Positions 1 through 8,462 of a stretch of 61,482 bases of DNA are shown piece by piece; position 1 is the first letter of the stretch; each line of letters starts with the position of its first letter. The DNA is from Bacillaceae bacterium SAS-127 (GTDB taxonomy: Bacteria; Bacillota; Bacilli; Bacillales; Domibacillaceae). A model generated the notes under the pieces. The model had not been told where the DNA came from. It worked only from the letters and a program-made list of their open reading frames with translations, and made no database searches. The DNA lies in contig NKXN01000018.1 in the NCBI GenBank assembly GCA_002261155.1, forward strand, positions 1-61,482. The letters run 5' to 3'. A program made the position numbers and the translations under genes.

Positions 1-15
1 CCCATGCCAGGCGCA

Positions 16-1755
16 CTAAAAGAGGTGGAGAAAAACGAGTCGTTTTTCTCCACCTCTTTTTGTTGGTTTCCGATACTTCTCTGAAAGTAGCTGGCGGATG
101 CCGGCTACTTTCAGGAGATTGTGGGCTAAAGCCACAATCCCGAATTCCGCGTGTACCTTGTCGATCCCCCGCAAGGAAAATCTGCGGAACGACCGATTGC
201 CCTTGACGTGACCGAACGCACTTTCGACTTCGACTTTTCGTCGAGCATAGATCGTGGCGTTCTCCTCACATTCAAGGGCTGTTTTGGCCTTGGCTTTCAT
301 TTCTTCGAAAATCGTATTCCAATGGACTTGACGATTACCTTTCGCTTTTGTGCATCGCTCCTTCAACGGGCAACTGGAACAGTCTTCACATTCGTACACT
401 TTATAGCTTTGTACGTAACCTGATCGGTTTTTCTTGTCCATGTATTTCAAGAATTTCACTCGACGACCGTTTGGGCAAATAAATTGATCGTCTTGTTCCT
501 CATAGGTCCAGTTTTTGGCGTTTCGGATGTCCTTTTTATAGCTTCGTTCCTGTTCTTTCATATAAGTCGCATACGGAATCAAATAGTTAAAGCGCGGCTC
601 TTTTTCTCCCCCAATCGCATACACATAATTTTCCTCACTTCCATACCCCGCATCGGCGACCACCGTTTGGGGCATCGGTAAATTCGTGGAAGCCAATTTC
701 TCCAAGTGGGGAATGAAACAGCGTGTATCCGTTGGTCGTTGATGAATCGTATAGAATAAGATGAATTGATGTTCTGTCGCCATTTGCACATTATATCCAG
801 GTTTCAACTGACCATTTTTCATGTGATCTTCTTTCATACGCATAAACGTCGCATCCGGGTCGGTTTTCGAATAACTATTTCGATCACCAAATGTGGCGTT
901 TTGTTCCTTGTATTTGGCGAGTCGAGGCAAGAAATCTATGCGAATCAGCTTCATCGGTTTCCTTAAGGCGCTACGTTGCTTTCGCTTTTCTTTCCGTATT
1001 TGAACATCCGGTTCTTGGTCGATTTCTTCTGTTAGTTGATGGACTTCCTTCTCTAGTTGATTCGCTAGGTTTTCTAACTGTTCAGGCGTCGCTTCTTGAG
1101 GGATATCTGATTCCGATTTGGTCACTTCTTCAATATGTTGAAGCGTCTGGTCGATCTTTTCTTTGAGTTTTTCTTCAAAACGTGTGGTGGATTTTTTCCA
1201 TACAAAGGAGTATTTATTGGCGTTGGCTTCGATTTTCGTGCCATCCAAGAAATAGTTTTCCATCGTGATATACTTGTCCTCGATTAACTTCAGAATCATC
1301 GTTTCAAACAATTCGTCCATCATCGCTTTCATACGTTGTCCTCGAAATTCATTAATCGTGCGGAAATCGGGCTGTTGCATCGCAGCTAACCACATCGTCG
1401 GAAGGTTTTCTTTTGTCAGCTTTTCAATGCCACGGCACGAGTAGACTTTTTGGGAATACCCATACAAAATCACTTTCAACATCATTTTCGGATGGTACGA
1501 GCTTCGACCGCCACCTGAATAATAGGCAAATAATTGCTCATCGGGGATCGCCTCGATCATTTCATCAATCACCCGTGCGATATGATGTTCAGGAATCCAA
1601 GTTTCAATGTCTAGGATTGCTTGGCTTTGAGAGGGATCATACGGTTTAAATGTGGGAGAAAACGTTCGCTTAGAAACGGAAGTTTCTTCTTTTACCTCTA
1701 GAGGAAGGCTCATTTGCGTGCTATAATGAGCAGTAGTAATCTTTGGATTGCTCAT
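16..1755 (-). CDS. IS1182-family transposase
   Basis: This 579-residue protein is a DDE transposase of the IS1182 group. It has the N-terminal transposase helical region (about residues 40-130, with the YGYSQKVYSCRGIEKL segment), a long charged coiled-coil insertion (about 200-260), a catalytic-core segment with VVADAGYGSEENY, a cysteine-rich patch (about 455-470) and a C-terminal ESAFGHVKGNRSFRRFSLRG block that carries the last acidic residue. It has no frameshift, so it may be active. The start ATG at 1755 is preceded by an AAAGGAG ribosome binding site. The last 14 or so codons are encoded by one arm and loop of a 21-bp palindrome (18-60). Only 15 bases of the left flank are visible, so target duplications cannot be checked. 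Family assignment is firm; the exact IS name is not. Confidence 0.93.
   Translation of the reverse strand: MSNPKITTAHYSTQMSLPLEVKEETSVSKRTFSPTFKPYDPSQSQAILDIETWIPEHHIARVIDEMIEAIPDEQLFAYYSGGGRSSYHPKMMLKVILYGYSQKVYSCRGIEKLTKENLPTMWLAAMQQPDFRTINEFRGQRMKAMMDELFETMILKLIEDKYITMENYFLDGTKIEANANKYSFVWKKSTTRFEEKLKEKIDQTLQHIEEVTKSESDIPQEATPEQLENLANQLEKEVHQLTEEIDQEPDVQIRKEKRKQRSALRKPMKLIRIDFLPRLAKYKEQNATFGDRNSYSKTDPDATFMRMKEDHMKNGQLKPGYNVQMATEHQFILFYTIHQRPTDTRCFIPHLEKLASTNLPMPQTVVADAGYGSEENYVYAIGGEKEPRFNYLIPYATYMKEQERSYKKDIRNAKNWTYEEQDDQFICPNGRRVKFLKYMDKKNRSGYVQSYKVYECEDCSSCPLKERCTKAKGNRQVHWNTIFEEMKAKAKTALECEENATIYARRKVEVESAFGHVKGNRSFRRFSLRGIDKVHAEFGIVALAHNLLKVAGIRQLLSEKYRKPTKRGGEKRLVFLHLF
18..60. repeat. 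21-bp perfect palindrome at transposase 3' end
   Basis: Positions 18-38 and 40-60 are perfect reverse complements around a single central base. The arm starts AAAAGAGGTGGAG and the right arm ends in a T run. It overlaps the end of the transposase gene. Read from the minus strand it would act as a rho-independent terminator; it may also shield the element from read-through. Confidence 0.85.
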
Positions 1756-1846
1756 AAAAAATCGCTCCTTTTTGAGATGTTGTGTGGTAACTTCATTTTA
1801 CTATAAAGGGCGATTTTTTTGTGCGATTTTTTCCATAAATGAAGAA

Positions 1847-1892
1847 GGGCTGTCACAGAAAGTCAGTTTTCACTGACTTTCTGGACAGCCCC
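1847..1892. repeat. Palindrome flanking the transposase gene, possible IS end or terminator
   Basis: The arms GGGCTGTC and GACAGCCC, with inner arms AGAAAGTCAGT and ACTGACTTTCT, form a near-perfect hairpin followed on the plus strand by CCTTTTT. It lies about 90 bases upstream of the transposase start. It could be the right boundary of the element or a terminator. A related palindrome occurs at 23243-23290. Confidence 0.6.
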
Positions 1893-2050
1893 TTTTTGTT
1901 ATATAAAACCATTATATTAGCATAACAGCACCCCAAAACCACACACATTTTTTCCCAATCATTAAAGACTTTTCACTTAATTTATGATAGAGTAATATAT
2001 GTAACTTTATTGTAATTGTTTTGTAAATTTTGAAATGGGGGTTTTTTCAA

Positions 2051-2545
2051 ATGAAGAAAAAGTTTTTTGCTTTTGGGTTGGCTACGATGATGGTTTTCTC
2101 TGCAGGTACTAGCGTATTAGGGGCAACTCCAACAACTAAGGCACCAGTACATCAGATCACAAAGGAACAGCAAATTAAAAACATCGTTACTTATGCAAAG
2201 AAACTAAAAGGCACGCCTTATAAACAAGGTGGTACAACAACTAAAGGCTTTGATGCTTCTGGTTATGTTCAACACGTATTTGCTAAAAACAAGGTGAAAT
2301 TAGCTCGCAATTCAGCTGATATGCAAAAACAAGGTACAAATGTTGCACTAAAAAAACTTAAAACAGGCGATCTAGTATTCTACAATACAACGGGTAAACC
2401 TAGCAAAAAAGCTAGCTTTGTAGGTATTTACATTGGGAAAAATCAAATTATGGGCGTAACAACAAAAAACGGTGTCTCCGTCATTGATATGAACAATAAG
2501 TACTGGAAATCTAAATACTTAGGTGCGAAACGCATCATTAAATAA
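2051..2545 (+). CDS. Secreted NlpC/P60-like protein with missing catalytic residues
   Basis: The 164-residue protein starts at ATG 2051, nine bases after a GGGGG ribosome binding site; an in-frame ATG upstream has no such site. Residues 1-24 form a Sec signal peptide (basic MKKK, hydrophobic core, cleavage near VLGA-TP). Residues 40-164 align by eye with the NlpC/P60 peptidoglycan endopeptidase fold: GTPYKQGG, GFDASGYVQHVF, LKTGDLVFY and FVGIYIG are the standard blocks. The catalytic Cys of the usual FDCSG motif is Ala69, the usual His of SHVGIYIG is Phe123, and the third polar position (normally IHAS) reads IMGV. It is therefore predicted to be an inactive, wall-binding or regulatory relative rather than a hydrolase. 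It is monocistronic and shares a terminator with motB. The fold call is strong; the role is unknown. Confidence 0.85.
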   Translation: MKKKFFAFGLATMMVFSAGTSVLGATPTTKAPVHQITKEQQIKNIVTYAKKLKGTPYKQGGTTTKGFDASGYVQHVFAKNKVKLARNSADMQKQGTNVALKKLKTGDLVFYNTTGKPSKKASFVGIYIGKNQIMGVTTKNGVSVIDMNNKYWKSKYLGAKRIIK

Positions 2546-2550
2546 AAACG

Positions 2551-2587
2551 AAAAAAACTGAACCCTATTCCCGGGTTCAGTTTTTTT
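2551..2587. terminator. Bidirectional terminator between the NlpC-like gene and motB
   Basis: The stem AACTGAACC / GGGTTCAGTT is flanked by an A run on the left and a T run on the right, so it can end transcription from both convergent genes. The motB stop codon lies inside it. Confidence 0.9.
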
Positions 2588-3353
2588 CTGGAGGTGTGTT
2601 ATTTTCTTTTTCTCCCTGCGGTAAAATCAATATTTCTACTCGACGATTTTGGGCACGCCCTTCTGCTGTTTCATTAGATGCAATCGGTTGGTATTCTCCG
2701 TATCCTTTTGCACTGAAAAGACGCGGATCAAGTTTTTTATTCTCCAATATGATTTTCATAAAGTTAACGGCACGCATCGCACTTAATTCCCAGTTAGATT
2801 GAAATTGCTCGTTTTTGATCGGGATATTATCCGAATGACCACTAATAATCACATTACGCGGGATATCCATCTCAAGCAATCGAGAAATTTCTCGAGCAGC
2901 TTGGCGATTTTCTTCTCTCACTTCAGCGACTCCAGAATTAAATAAGACGTTATCGCGAATCCGCAAAAGTAACCCTTCACCGTTTAAAGTCGTCTGTACT
3001 TTATCTTGTAAATTGTTCTTCTCAATGTACTCAGACATTTTCTGCTGCATCTCAGACAATTCTTTTTGATCTTTCGCGCCTAATCCACTGACTTGTTCAT
3101 TTTTTGATTGGTTTTCGCTGTCACCCGCCGTCTCTGGTGGCATTGTACTTGGGTAGTCCATCACCCCGTTGCCTCCTTTAAAGACGTCATTGAAAGCTTG
3201 GGACACTTGTTGAAACTTTTGTGCATCTACAGAACTCATTGCAAATAAAACGATAAAGAGAGCGACGAGTAACGTTAATAAATCAGAGTAAGGTAGCAAC
3301 CACGACTCATCTATATGATCGCTTTCTTGTTTCTTTCTCCTCTTTTTAGCCAT
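2577..3353 (-). CDS. motB: Flagellar motor stator protein MotB
   Basis: MotB (258 aa) is the peptidoglycan-anchored half of the flagellar stator that couples ion flow to rotation. The N-terminus is very basic, followed by one membrane helix with the ion-binding aspartate in SWLLPYSDLLTLLVALF, a plug/linker, and a C-terminal OmpA-like peptidoglycan-binding domain (about residues 130-250) with NVIISGHSDNIPI, NWELSAMRA and GYGEYQP. The ATG at 3353 is preferred over the upstream TTG at 3362 because AGAAGG sits 11 bases before it but only 2 before the TTG. It overlaps the motA stop by 8 bases, which indicates coupled translation. The transmembrane sequence resembles proton-type MotB more than Na-type MotS, but I cannot prove the coupling ion. 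Confidence 0.95.
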   Translation of the reverse strand: MAKKRRKKQESDHIDESWLLPYSDLLTLLVALFIVLFAMSSVDAQKFQQVSQAFNDVFKGGNGVMDYPSTMPPETAGDSENQSKNEQVSGLGAKDQKELSEMQQKMSEYIEKNNLQDKVQTTLNGEGLLLRIRDNVLFNSGVAEVREENRQAAREISRLLEMDIPRNVIISGHSDNIPIKNEQFQSNWELSAMRAVNFMKIILENKKLDPRLFSAKGYGEYQPIASNETAEGRAQNRRVEILILPQGEKENNTPPEKN

Positions 3354-4137
3354 TTGCTTCAACGCCTTCTTCTAAGAGTTTTTTCTTTTCATCCGTTGGC
3401 AAATAAGAAGCTAATTTCTGCTCTAATACACGCGGAGCTTCTCCTTCTAAAATAGATAGCACGCCTTCAATCATCATTTCTTTTACTTTGACTTCTTGTT
3501 TTGATTTTCGTTTCAACTTATTAGCAAATGGATGCCATAACACATACCCTGTAAAAATCCCCATTAACGTCGCAACGAATGCGGCTGAAATCGCATGACC
3601 TAATGCATCTGTATCACTCATGTCGGACAATGCTGCAATCAACCCAATAACTGCTCCGAGTACGCCAAGCGTTGGAGCATATGTACCAGCTTGAGTAAAG
3701 ATCCCCGCTCCTACTTGGTGGCGATCTTCCATTGCTGACAATTCTTCATTTAACACATCACGAATATAATCAGCTGTTTGACCATCAATCGCCAAACTTA
3801 GCCCGTTCTTTAAAAACGGTTCCTCAATTTCATTTGTTTTTGATTCTAGCGCTAATAACCCTTCTTTACGTGCTAATTCAGCCCAACCTGTAAACAGGGT
3901 GATGACTTCTTGTGGTGTCATCATTTTTTGTTCTTTAAATAAAATACCGAATAACTTTGGCACTTTCTTTAATTCACTTCCTGGAAAGGCAATGACGACA
4001 GAAGCAATCGTTCCTAATATGATAATTAACAATGCCGCTGGATTCAACAGAACCACCGGACTCACACCTTTAAACACCATCCCTACACCAATGGCAATAG
4101 CTGCCAAGATAACTCCGATAATTGAACTCTTATCCAT
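3346..4137 (-). CDS. motA: Flagellar motor stator protein MotA
   Basis: MotA (263 aa) is the integral membrane stator subunit that forms the ion channel with MotB and pushes on FliG. Four hydrophobic helices are visible (about residues 4-22, 33-52, 145-170 and 180-200), with the conserved cytoplasmic loop between helices 2 and 3 carrying charged residues, and the family signature around GAVIGLIAALSD. The ATG at 4137 is chosen because AGGGTG lies 7 bases upstream; the ATG at 4143 is too close to that site. It is first in the motA-motB pair. The upstream gene hmp ends in its own terminator, so the pair has its own promoter. Confidence 0.95.
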   Translation of the reverse strand: MDKSSIIGVILAAIAIGVGMVFKGVSPVVLLNPAALLIIILGTIASVVIAFPGSELKKVPKLFGILFKEQKMMTPQEVITLFTGWAELARKEGLLALESKTNEIEEPFLKNGLSLAIDGQTADYIRDVLNEELSAMEDRHQVGAGIFTQAGTYAPTLGVLGAVIGLIAALSDMSDTDALGHAISAAFVATLMGIFTGYVLWHPFANKLKRKSKQEVKVKEMMIEGVLSILEGEAPRVLEQKLASYLPTDEKKKLLEEGVEANG

Positions 4138-4253
4138 ATGCATTCACCCTGTAATTTTTATTTATAGTTCTTTTATCGGATACAAATTAAAAGTTTACAT
4201 AGGTATTCATATAAAATCTAAAACTTTCGTTTCATTTACACTAAACAAACAGT

Positions 4254-4288
4254 AAAAAAAGGAATATCCGAATGGATATTCCTTTTTT
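4254..4288. terminator. Terminator downstream of hmp
   Basis: The stem GGAATATCC / GGATATTCC with A and T runs on either side closes the minus-strand hmp gene before motA. Confidence 0.9.
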
Positions 4289-4296
4289 GAAATAAA

Positions 4297-5472
4297 TTAC
4301 GCTTGCAAAGCTACCGCTGGTCCAAAGAATTCGTATCGAATCTGCTCATCACTGATGCCATTTTCTTTTAGTTGACGAATGATCGCTTCCATAAATGCTA
4401 CTGGTCCACATACATAACAAATACTATCTTCGTGCACCACTTCTTTTAAAAATTCTTTGCTAATGTAACCATCTGTGTGTTCGTATTTCACATACGCTTG
4501 TCCATTTTCTAGCTGTTCAATCAGTTGCTTTGTGTGTTCTTTAAAGGGATGCACTTCTTCATTACGAGAAGCATGAATGAAAGTGACTGGTTGAGCACTT
4601 TTTTCGGATGCTAATGTTTCAAGCATACTCATCATCGGTGTAATTCCTACTCCCCCGCTAATTAAAGCGACAGGCTTGTTGCTGTCCATATCTAAATAGA
4701 AATCACCAGCTGGTGCACTTACTTCAACGGTGTCACCAATATTCACATGATCATGTAAATAATTAGACACTTTACCTTCAGGTTTTTGCTCCATTTCTTT
4801 TTTAACAGAAATACGGTAGTAATCATAAGTAGGTGCAGCAGATAAGCTATACTGACGGTTTAAAATATATTCTTCCTCAGGTATTTCAACTTGGATTGTG
4901 ATGTATTGACCTGGTAAATAAGCTGGCAGCTTCACGCCATCTTTTGGTTTTAAGTAGAAAGATGTAATAACGGAGCTTTCCTCTTTTTTATCAACCACTT
5001 CAAATTGTTTAAAGTCCATCCAGCCCCCTGGCTGTTCGCTTGCTTCTTTATACATTTCTGCTTCTACATCGATGAACACTTTCGCAATAACACCATATGC
5101 TTCTGCCCATGCATTAATAATGTCATCTGTCGCTGCTTCACCAAGCACTTCTTTAATCGCCTTTAATAAATATTCTCCGACGATCGGATAATGCTCTGGC
5201 TTCACCGCTAAACTGCGATGCTTATGACCAATTTGCTTCACTGCCGGAACAAGAACTTCAAGCTGATCAATATATTTCGCTGCTGCATACACTGTATTCG
5301 CTAAAGCCGTTTGCTGACGCCCTTTTTCTTGGTTGGCATGATTGAAAATATTGAGTAATTCCGGATGATCAGCAAACATTGTTTTATAAAAATAAGTAGT
5401 AATTTCTTTTCCTTTTACTTCAAGTACTGGAGCTGTTGCTTTGACAATTTCAATTGTTTTTTCAGATAACAT
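4297..5472 (-). CDS. hmp: Flavohaemoglobin, nitric oxide dioxygenase
   Basis: Hmp (391 aa) converts nitric oxide and oxygen to nitrate using NAD(P)H. It has an N-terminal globin domain (about residues 1-140, with the proximal haem region around GHKHRSLAVKPEHYP), an FAD-binding ferredoxin-reductase domain (about 150-260, RQYSLS) and an NAD-binding domain (about 265-390, ISGGVGITPM and CGPVAFME). Length is typical. The ATG at 5472 has a GGAGGCAC ribosome binding site. A palindromic NsrR-type site lies 18 bases upstream, and the divergent neighbour is nsrR, so NO-dependent derepression is the expected control. Confidence 0.97.
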   Translation of the reverse strand: MLSEKTIEIVKATAPVLEVKGKEITTYFYKTMFADHPELLNIFNHANQEKGRQQTALANTVYAAAKYIDQLEVLVPAVKQIGHKHRSLAVKPEHYPIVGEYLLKAIKEVLGEAATDDIINAWAEAYGVIAKVFIDVEAEMYKEASEQPGGWMDFKQFEVVDKKEESSVITSFYLKPKDGVKLPAYLPGQYITIQVEIPEEEYILNRQYSLSAAPTYDYYRISVKKEMEQKPEGKVSNYLHDHVNIGDTVEVSAPAGDFYLDMDSNKPVALISGGVGITPMMSMLETLASEKSAQPVTFIHASRNEEVHPFKEHTKQLIEQLENGQAYVKYEHTDGYISKEFLKEVVHEDSICYVCGPVAFMEAIIRQLKENGISDEQIRYEFFGPAVALQA

Positions 5473-5488
5473 AACGTGCCTCCATTAA

Positions 5489-5508
5489 AGTAGTATTTTA
5501 AATACATC
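5489..5508. promoter_or_regulatory. Probable NsrR operator of hmp
   Basis: The sequence AGTATTTTAAATAC sits inside a near-palindrome extending to ATGTATTTAAAATACTAC on the minus strand, matching the known Bacillus NsrR pattern of ATGTATTT and AAATACAT half-sites. It lies between the hmp start and its upstream region. A weaker half-site (ATAAAATACTT, about 5544-5554) lies nearer nsrR. Confidence 0.7.
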
Positions 5509-5578
5509 TTATTTATACAGGATGCTCACAATAAAAGCAATATATAAAATACTTCTTTAAAGAAATGTTCACATTTCT

Positions 5579-5606
5579 TTGAAAGATAGAGCGCGTAGTA
5601 TATAAT
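5579..5606 (+). promoter_or_regulatory. Sigma-A-type promoter of nsrR
   Basis: TTGAAA and TATAAT are separated by 16 bases, about 30 bases before the nsrR start. Confidence 0.65.
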
Positions 5607-5637
5607 GGAAATATTACAAGATTCGTGGTGAATATTT

Positions 5638-6087
5638 ATGAGACTAACGCTTTACACCGATTATTCTTTACGTGTACTCATTTATTTATCCTCTAAAGAG
5701 CAAAATGAGCTTGCTAATATTAAAGAGATTGCCGAAGCTTATCGAATATCTAAAAATCATTTAATGAAGGTTACTTATGAGCTTGGCAAAATGGGGCTTA
5801 TTGAAACGATTCGTGGACGCGGCGGCGGCATTCGCTTGGCGATGCATCCAAAAGAAATTAACATCGGACAAGTGGTGCGGCAAACAGAGGATGACTTTCA
5901 TTTGGTCGAATGCTTTGATAAGGAAACAAATCAATGCGTCGTTACTTCTGCTTGTGGACTGAAACACGTCCTTTTTAAGGCATTGCAAGCCTACCTTGCT
6001 GTCCTCGATCAATATACGTTACAAGATATCGCTGGTGACCCTGCTATTTTAAAGAGCTTATTTGAGAAAAATCCCGAAGAGTCATGA
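5638..6087 (+). CDS. nsrR: NO-sensing Rrf2-family repressor NsrR
   Basis: NsrR (149 aa) is an iron-sulfur Rrf2 regulator that releases hmp and other NO-responsive promoters when its cluster is nitrosylated. The N-terminal winged helix (MRLTLYTDYSLRVLIYL, then the recognition helix and the GRGGGIRL wing) is intact. Three cysteines in the expected spacing (ECFDKETNQC and SACGLK) provide the cluster ligands. Its divergent placement next to hmp is the classical arrangement. A terminator overlaps its stop codon. Confidence 0.93.
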   Translation: MRLTLYTDYSLRVLIYLSSKEQNELANIKEIAEAYRISKNHLMKVTYELGKMGLIETIRGRGGGIRLAMHPKEINIGQVVRQTEDDFHLVECFDKETNQCVVTSACGLKHVLFKALQAYLAVLDQYTLQDIAGDPAILKSLFEKNPEES

Positions 6088-6103
6088 ACTCTTCGGGATT
6101 TTT
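6067..6103 (+). terminator. Terminator of nsrR
   Basis: The stem ATCCCGAAGAGT / ACTCTTCGGGAT is followed by TTTTTAT. The left arm includes the last nsrR codons. Confidence 0.9.
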
Positions 6104-6105
6104 AT

Positions 6106-6133
6106 TTGCCATCTGTCTGTTTATTGATACAAT
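6106..6133 (+). promoter_or_regulatory. Putative promoter of the aminopeptidase gene
   Basis: TTGCCA and TACAAT are separated by 16 bases, about 32 bases before the start codon. Confidence 0.5.
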
Positions 6134-6165
6134 TATGAAAACAACTATTTATGAGGAGAATGTAT

Positions 6166-7404
6166 ATGACAAACTTTCAACAAACATTAGAAAAATATGC
6201 AGAGCTAGCTGTTAAAGTCGGTGTCAATATTCAACCAGGGCAAACGTTGGTCATCAACGCTTCTACTGACTCAACAGAATTCGTTCGCTTAATTGTAGAA
6301 AAAGCATACGAAACGGGCGCGAAGCACGTTAATGTAGAATGGAGCGACGATGCCGTTACCCGCTTAAAATATGACCTTGCTCCTGATGAAGCATTTCATG
6401 AATTTCCTAAATGGCGTGCACAAATGCTTGAAGAGTTAGCTGAAGAAGGAGCAGCTTTTATGTCTGTCATTTCTTCTAGCCCTGACTTGCTAAAAGGCGT
6501 ACAATCAGAACGAATCGTCAACGCTCAAAAAGCAAGCGGACAAGCATTAAATAAATACCGTCAATTCATTCAATCAGACAAAGTGAGCTGGTGTGTCGTT
6601 GCCTCTCCATCCGCAGCTTGGGCGCAAAAGGTATTCCCAAACCTCCCTCAAGAAGAGCAGGTTTCAGCTTTATGGGAAGCAATTTTCAAAGCGGTACGTG
6701 CAGATGTTGATCAACCAGTAGAAGCTTGGAAGCAACATGATCAAGCGTTGCATACAAAGGTAGATTATTTAAATAGCAGAGGTTACAAGTCACTTCATTA
6801 CACAGCACCGGGTACAGATTTAACGATTGACCTACCAGAAGGTCATTTATGGGTCGGAGCTGGAAGCGTCAATGAAAAAGGGCATGAATTTATGGCGAAT
6901 ATGCCAACAGAAGAAGTGTTTACTGTTCCTCATAAAACAGGTGTCAACGGTCATGTATCTAGCACGAAACCATTAAGCTATGGCGGCAACATCATCGATG
7001 AATTCACGGTTACATTTGAAAATGGCCGCATTACAGAAGTGACAGCTAAAGAAGGCGAAGAAGTATTGAAGAAGCTCGTAGAAACAGATGAAGGCTCTCA
7101 CTACCTTGGAGAAATTGCACTCGTGCCGCATCATTCTCCAATCTCTGAGTCGAACATTCTTTTTTATAACACGTTATTTGATGAAAACGCCTCAAACCAC
7201 TTAGCGATCGGTAGCGCTTATGCCTTCTGTATTGAAGGCGGCAAAACAATGTCTCAAGAAGAGCTCGAAAAGAATGGTTTAAACACAAGCATCACTCACG
7301 TTGACTTTATGATTGGCTCCGAACAAATGAACATCGACGGCATCACAGCTGACGGACAAAAAGAACCAATCTTCCGTAACGGCAACTGGGCGGAAGGAAT
7401 TTAA
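6166..7404 (+). CDS. ampS: M29-family metallo-aminopeptidase (AmpS/PepS type)
   Basis: This 412-residue cytoplasmic enzyme belongs to peptidase family M29, dinuclear metal aminopeptidases that trim N-terminal residues from peptides. The N-terminal domain (about residues 1-190) begins with the usual LEKYAELAVKVGVNIQPGQ block. The C-terminal domain holds the metal-binding set, seen in MANMPTEEVF, the HVDFMIGS block and the final GNWAEGI. The ATG at 6166 is preferred over those at 6151 and 6160 because GAGGAG lies 7 bases upstream of it. It is monocistronic with a terminator at 7417-7455. The family is firm and the symbol follows the Bacillus homologue. Confidence 0.92.
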   Translation: MTNFQQTLEKYAELAVKVGVNIQPGQTLVINASTDSTEFVRLIVEKAYETGAKHVNVEWSDDAVTRLKYDLAPDEAFHEFPKWRAQMLEELAEEGAAFMSVISSSPDLLKGVQSERIVNAQKASGQALNKYRQFIQSDKVSWCVVASPSAAWAQKVFPNLPQEEQVSALWEAIFKAVRADVDQPVEAWKQHDQALHTKVDYLNSRGYKSLHYTAPGTDLTIDLPEGHLWVGAGSVNEKGHEFMANMPTEEVFTVPHKTGVNGHVSSTKPLSYGGNIIDEFTVTFENGRITEVTAKEGEEVLKKLVETDEGSHYLGEIALVPHHSPISESNILFYNTLFDENASNHLAIGSAYAFCIEGGKTMSQEELEKNGLNTSITHVDFMIGSEQMNIDGITADGQKEPIFRNGNWAEGI

Positions 7405-7416
7405 CATTTAACAGAG

Positions 7417-7455
7417 AAAGCCGCTGTTTCCCCTACTTAGGAGACAGCGGCTTTT
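7417..7455. terminator. Bidirectional terminator between ampS and the LysR gene
   Basis: AAAGCCGCTGT pairs with ACAGCGGCTTTT across a 16-base loop and serves the two convergent genes. Confidence 0.9.
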
Positions 7456-7463
7456 GACCTCAA

Positions 7464-8369
7464 TTAAAAACTAAATTGATTCAATCGCTTGTAGTAATCG
7501 ATCAAAAAGTGATAAAACATTTTTTCTGATGGTGGCATCTCTCTTGCTGTTGTAATGATGACGCCAACGGTTCGGGCAATCGTCGGCACACTGATCGGGA
7601 GGCTAACGGTCCCAAGTGGAGTTTGGTCTACAAGCAATGTTTCCGGTAGCAAAGTCACCCCAAGACCCGCTTCAACCAGCCCTTTAATGGTGTAAATATC
7701 TTCGCTTTCAAAGCCAACATGCGGTTCAAAATTGACTTGTTGACACGCTTCAAGAACAAGTTTTCTCATATCATACCCGGTGCGGAACAAGACAAATTGA
7801 TCATCTTTCAGCTCTCTTAAATTGACTTTTTCCTGTTTAGCTAACGGATGCTGGCTCGGTAGAAGCACTCGCATTCGCTCTGAAAAAAAGACATGCGTGT
7901 CGATGTCGGCTGTTTTTTCAGGTACTGGTGACACGAAGGCTAGATCGATCTCTCCTTCTCGAACTAATTCTTTTAATTCTTTGTTGGAGCCTTGATGAAA
8001 GTCGAAGCCGATATCTAAATATTGCTTTCGAAAAGCAGAAATCACCCGTGGCAACGTCTTTGTTGCTAATGAATTCGGAAAACCGAGCCTGATTTTCCCT
8101 GTTTCCGGATTTAAATAATCATTGACCGCAGCTACAGCTTTATCGATCTCATTCATCGCTGACTCGATATGCTGTAAAAATATTTTCCCAGCATACGTGA
8201 GTTTGACATTCCGGCCCTCGCGCAAAAACAACTCGACACCTAGCTCATCCTCTAGCTTAGCAATCTGACGGCTGACGGCGGACTGAGCGACGTGTAAACG
8301 ATAAGCTGCTTCGGTTACATGCTCTTCTTTCGCCACTTCCATAAAGTATTTGATTTGACGAAGTTCCAT
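7464..8369 (-). CDS. gltC: LysR-family regulator, GltC-like
   Basis: A 301-residue LysR-type transcription factor. The N-terminal winged helix (MELRQIKYFMEVAKEEHVTE, then VAQSAVSRQIAKLEDELG) and the effector-binding domain (about residues 90-300, with IRLGFPNSLA and GLGVTLLPE) closely resemble Bacillus GltC, which activates glutamate synthase genes in response to the 2-oxoglutarate/glutamate balance. The ATG at 8369 is preferred over an upstream GTG because AGAGGTG precedes it by 5-6 bases. Unlike in B. subtilis, gltAB is not divergent from it; argF lies upstream in the same direction, separated by a terminator. The family is certain, the GltC assignment is likely, and the target genes are unknown. 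Confidence 0.8.
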   Translation of the reverse strand: MELRQIKYFMEVAKEEHVTEAAYRLHVAQSAVSRQIAKLEDELGVELFLREGRNVKLTYAGKIFLQHIESAMNEIDKAVAAVNDYLNPETGKIRLGFPNSLATKTLPRVISAFRKQYLDIGFDFHQGSNKELKELVREGEIDLAFVSPVPEKTADIDTHVFFSERMRVLLPSQHPLAKQEKVNLRELKDDQFVLFRTGYDMRKLVLEACQQVNFEPHVGFESEDIYTIKGLVEAGLGVTLLPETLLVDQTPLGTVSLPISVPTIARTVGVIITTAREMPPSEKMFYHFLIDYYKRLNQFSF

Positions 8370-8425
8370 GTCTTCACCTCTTACAGTGCTCACTAATTTT
8401 TATTTTCTATTGTACCATCAAAATG

Positions 8426-8454
8426 AAAAAGACCGGACATTTCATCGTCCGGTC
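8426..8454 (-). terminator. Terminator of argF
   Basis: GACCGGAC pairs with GTCCGGTC; on the minus strand it is followed by TTTTTC. Confidence 0.85.
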
Positions 8455-8462
8455 ACTCGCTA

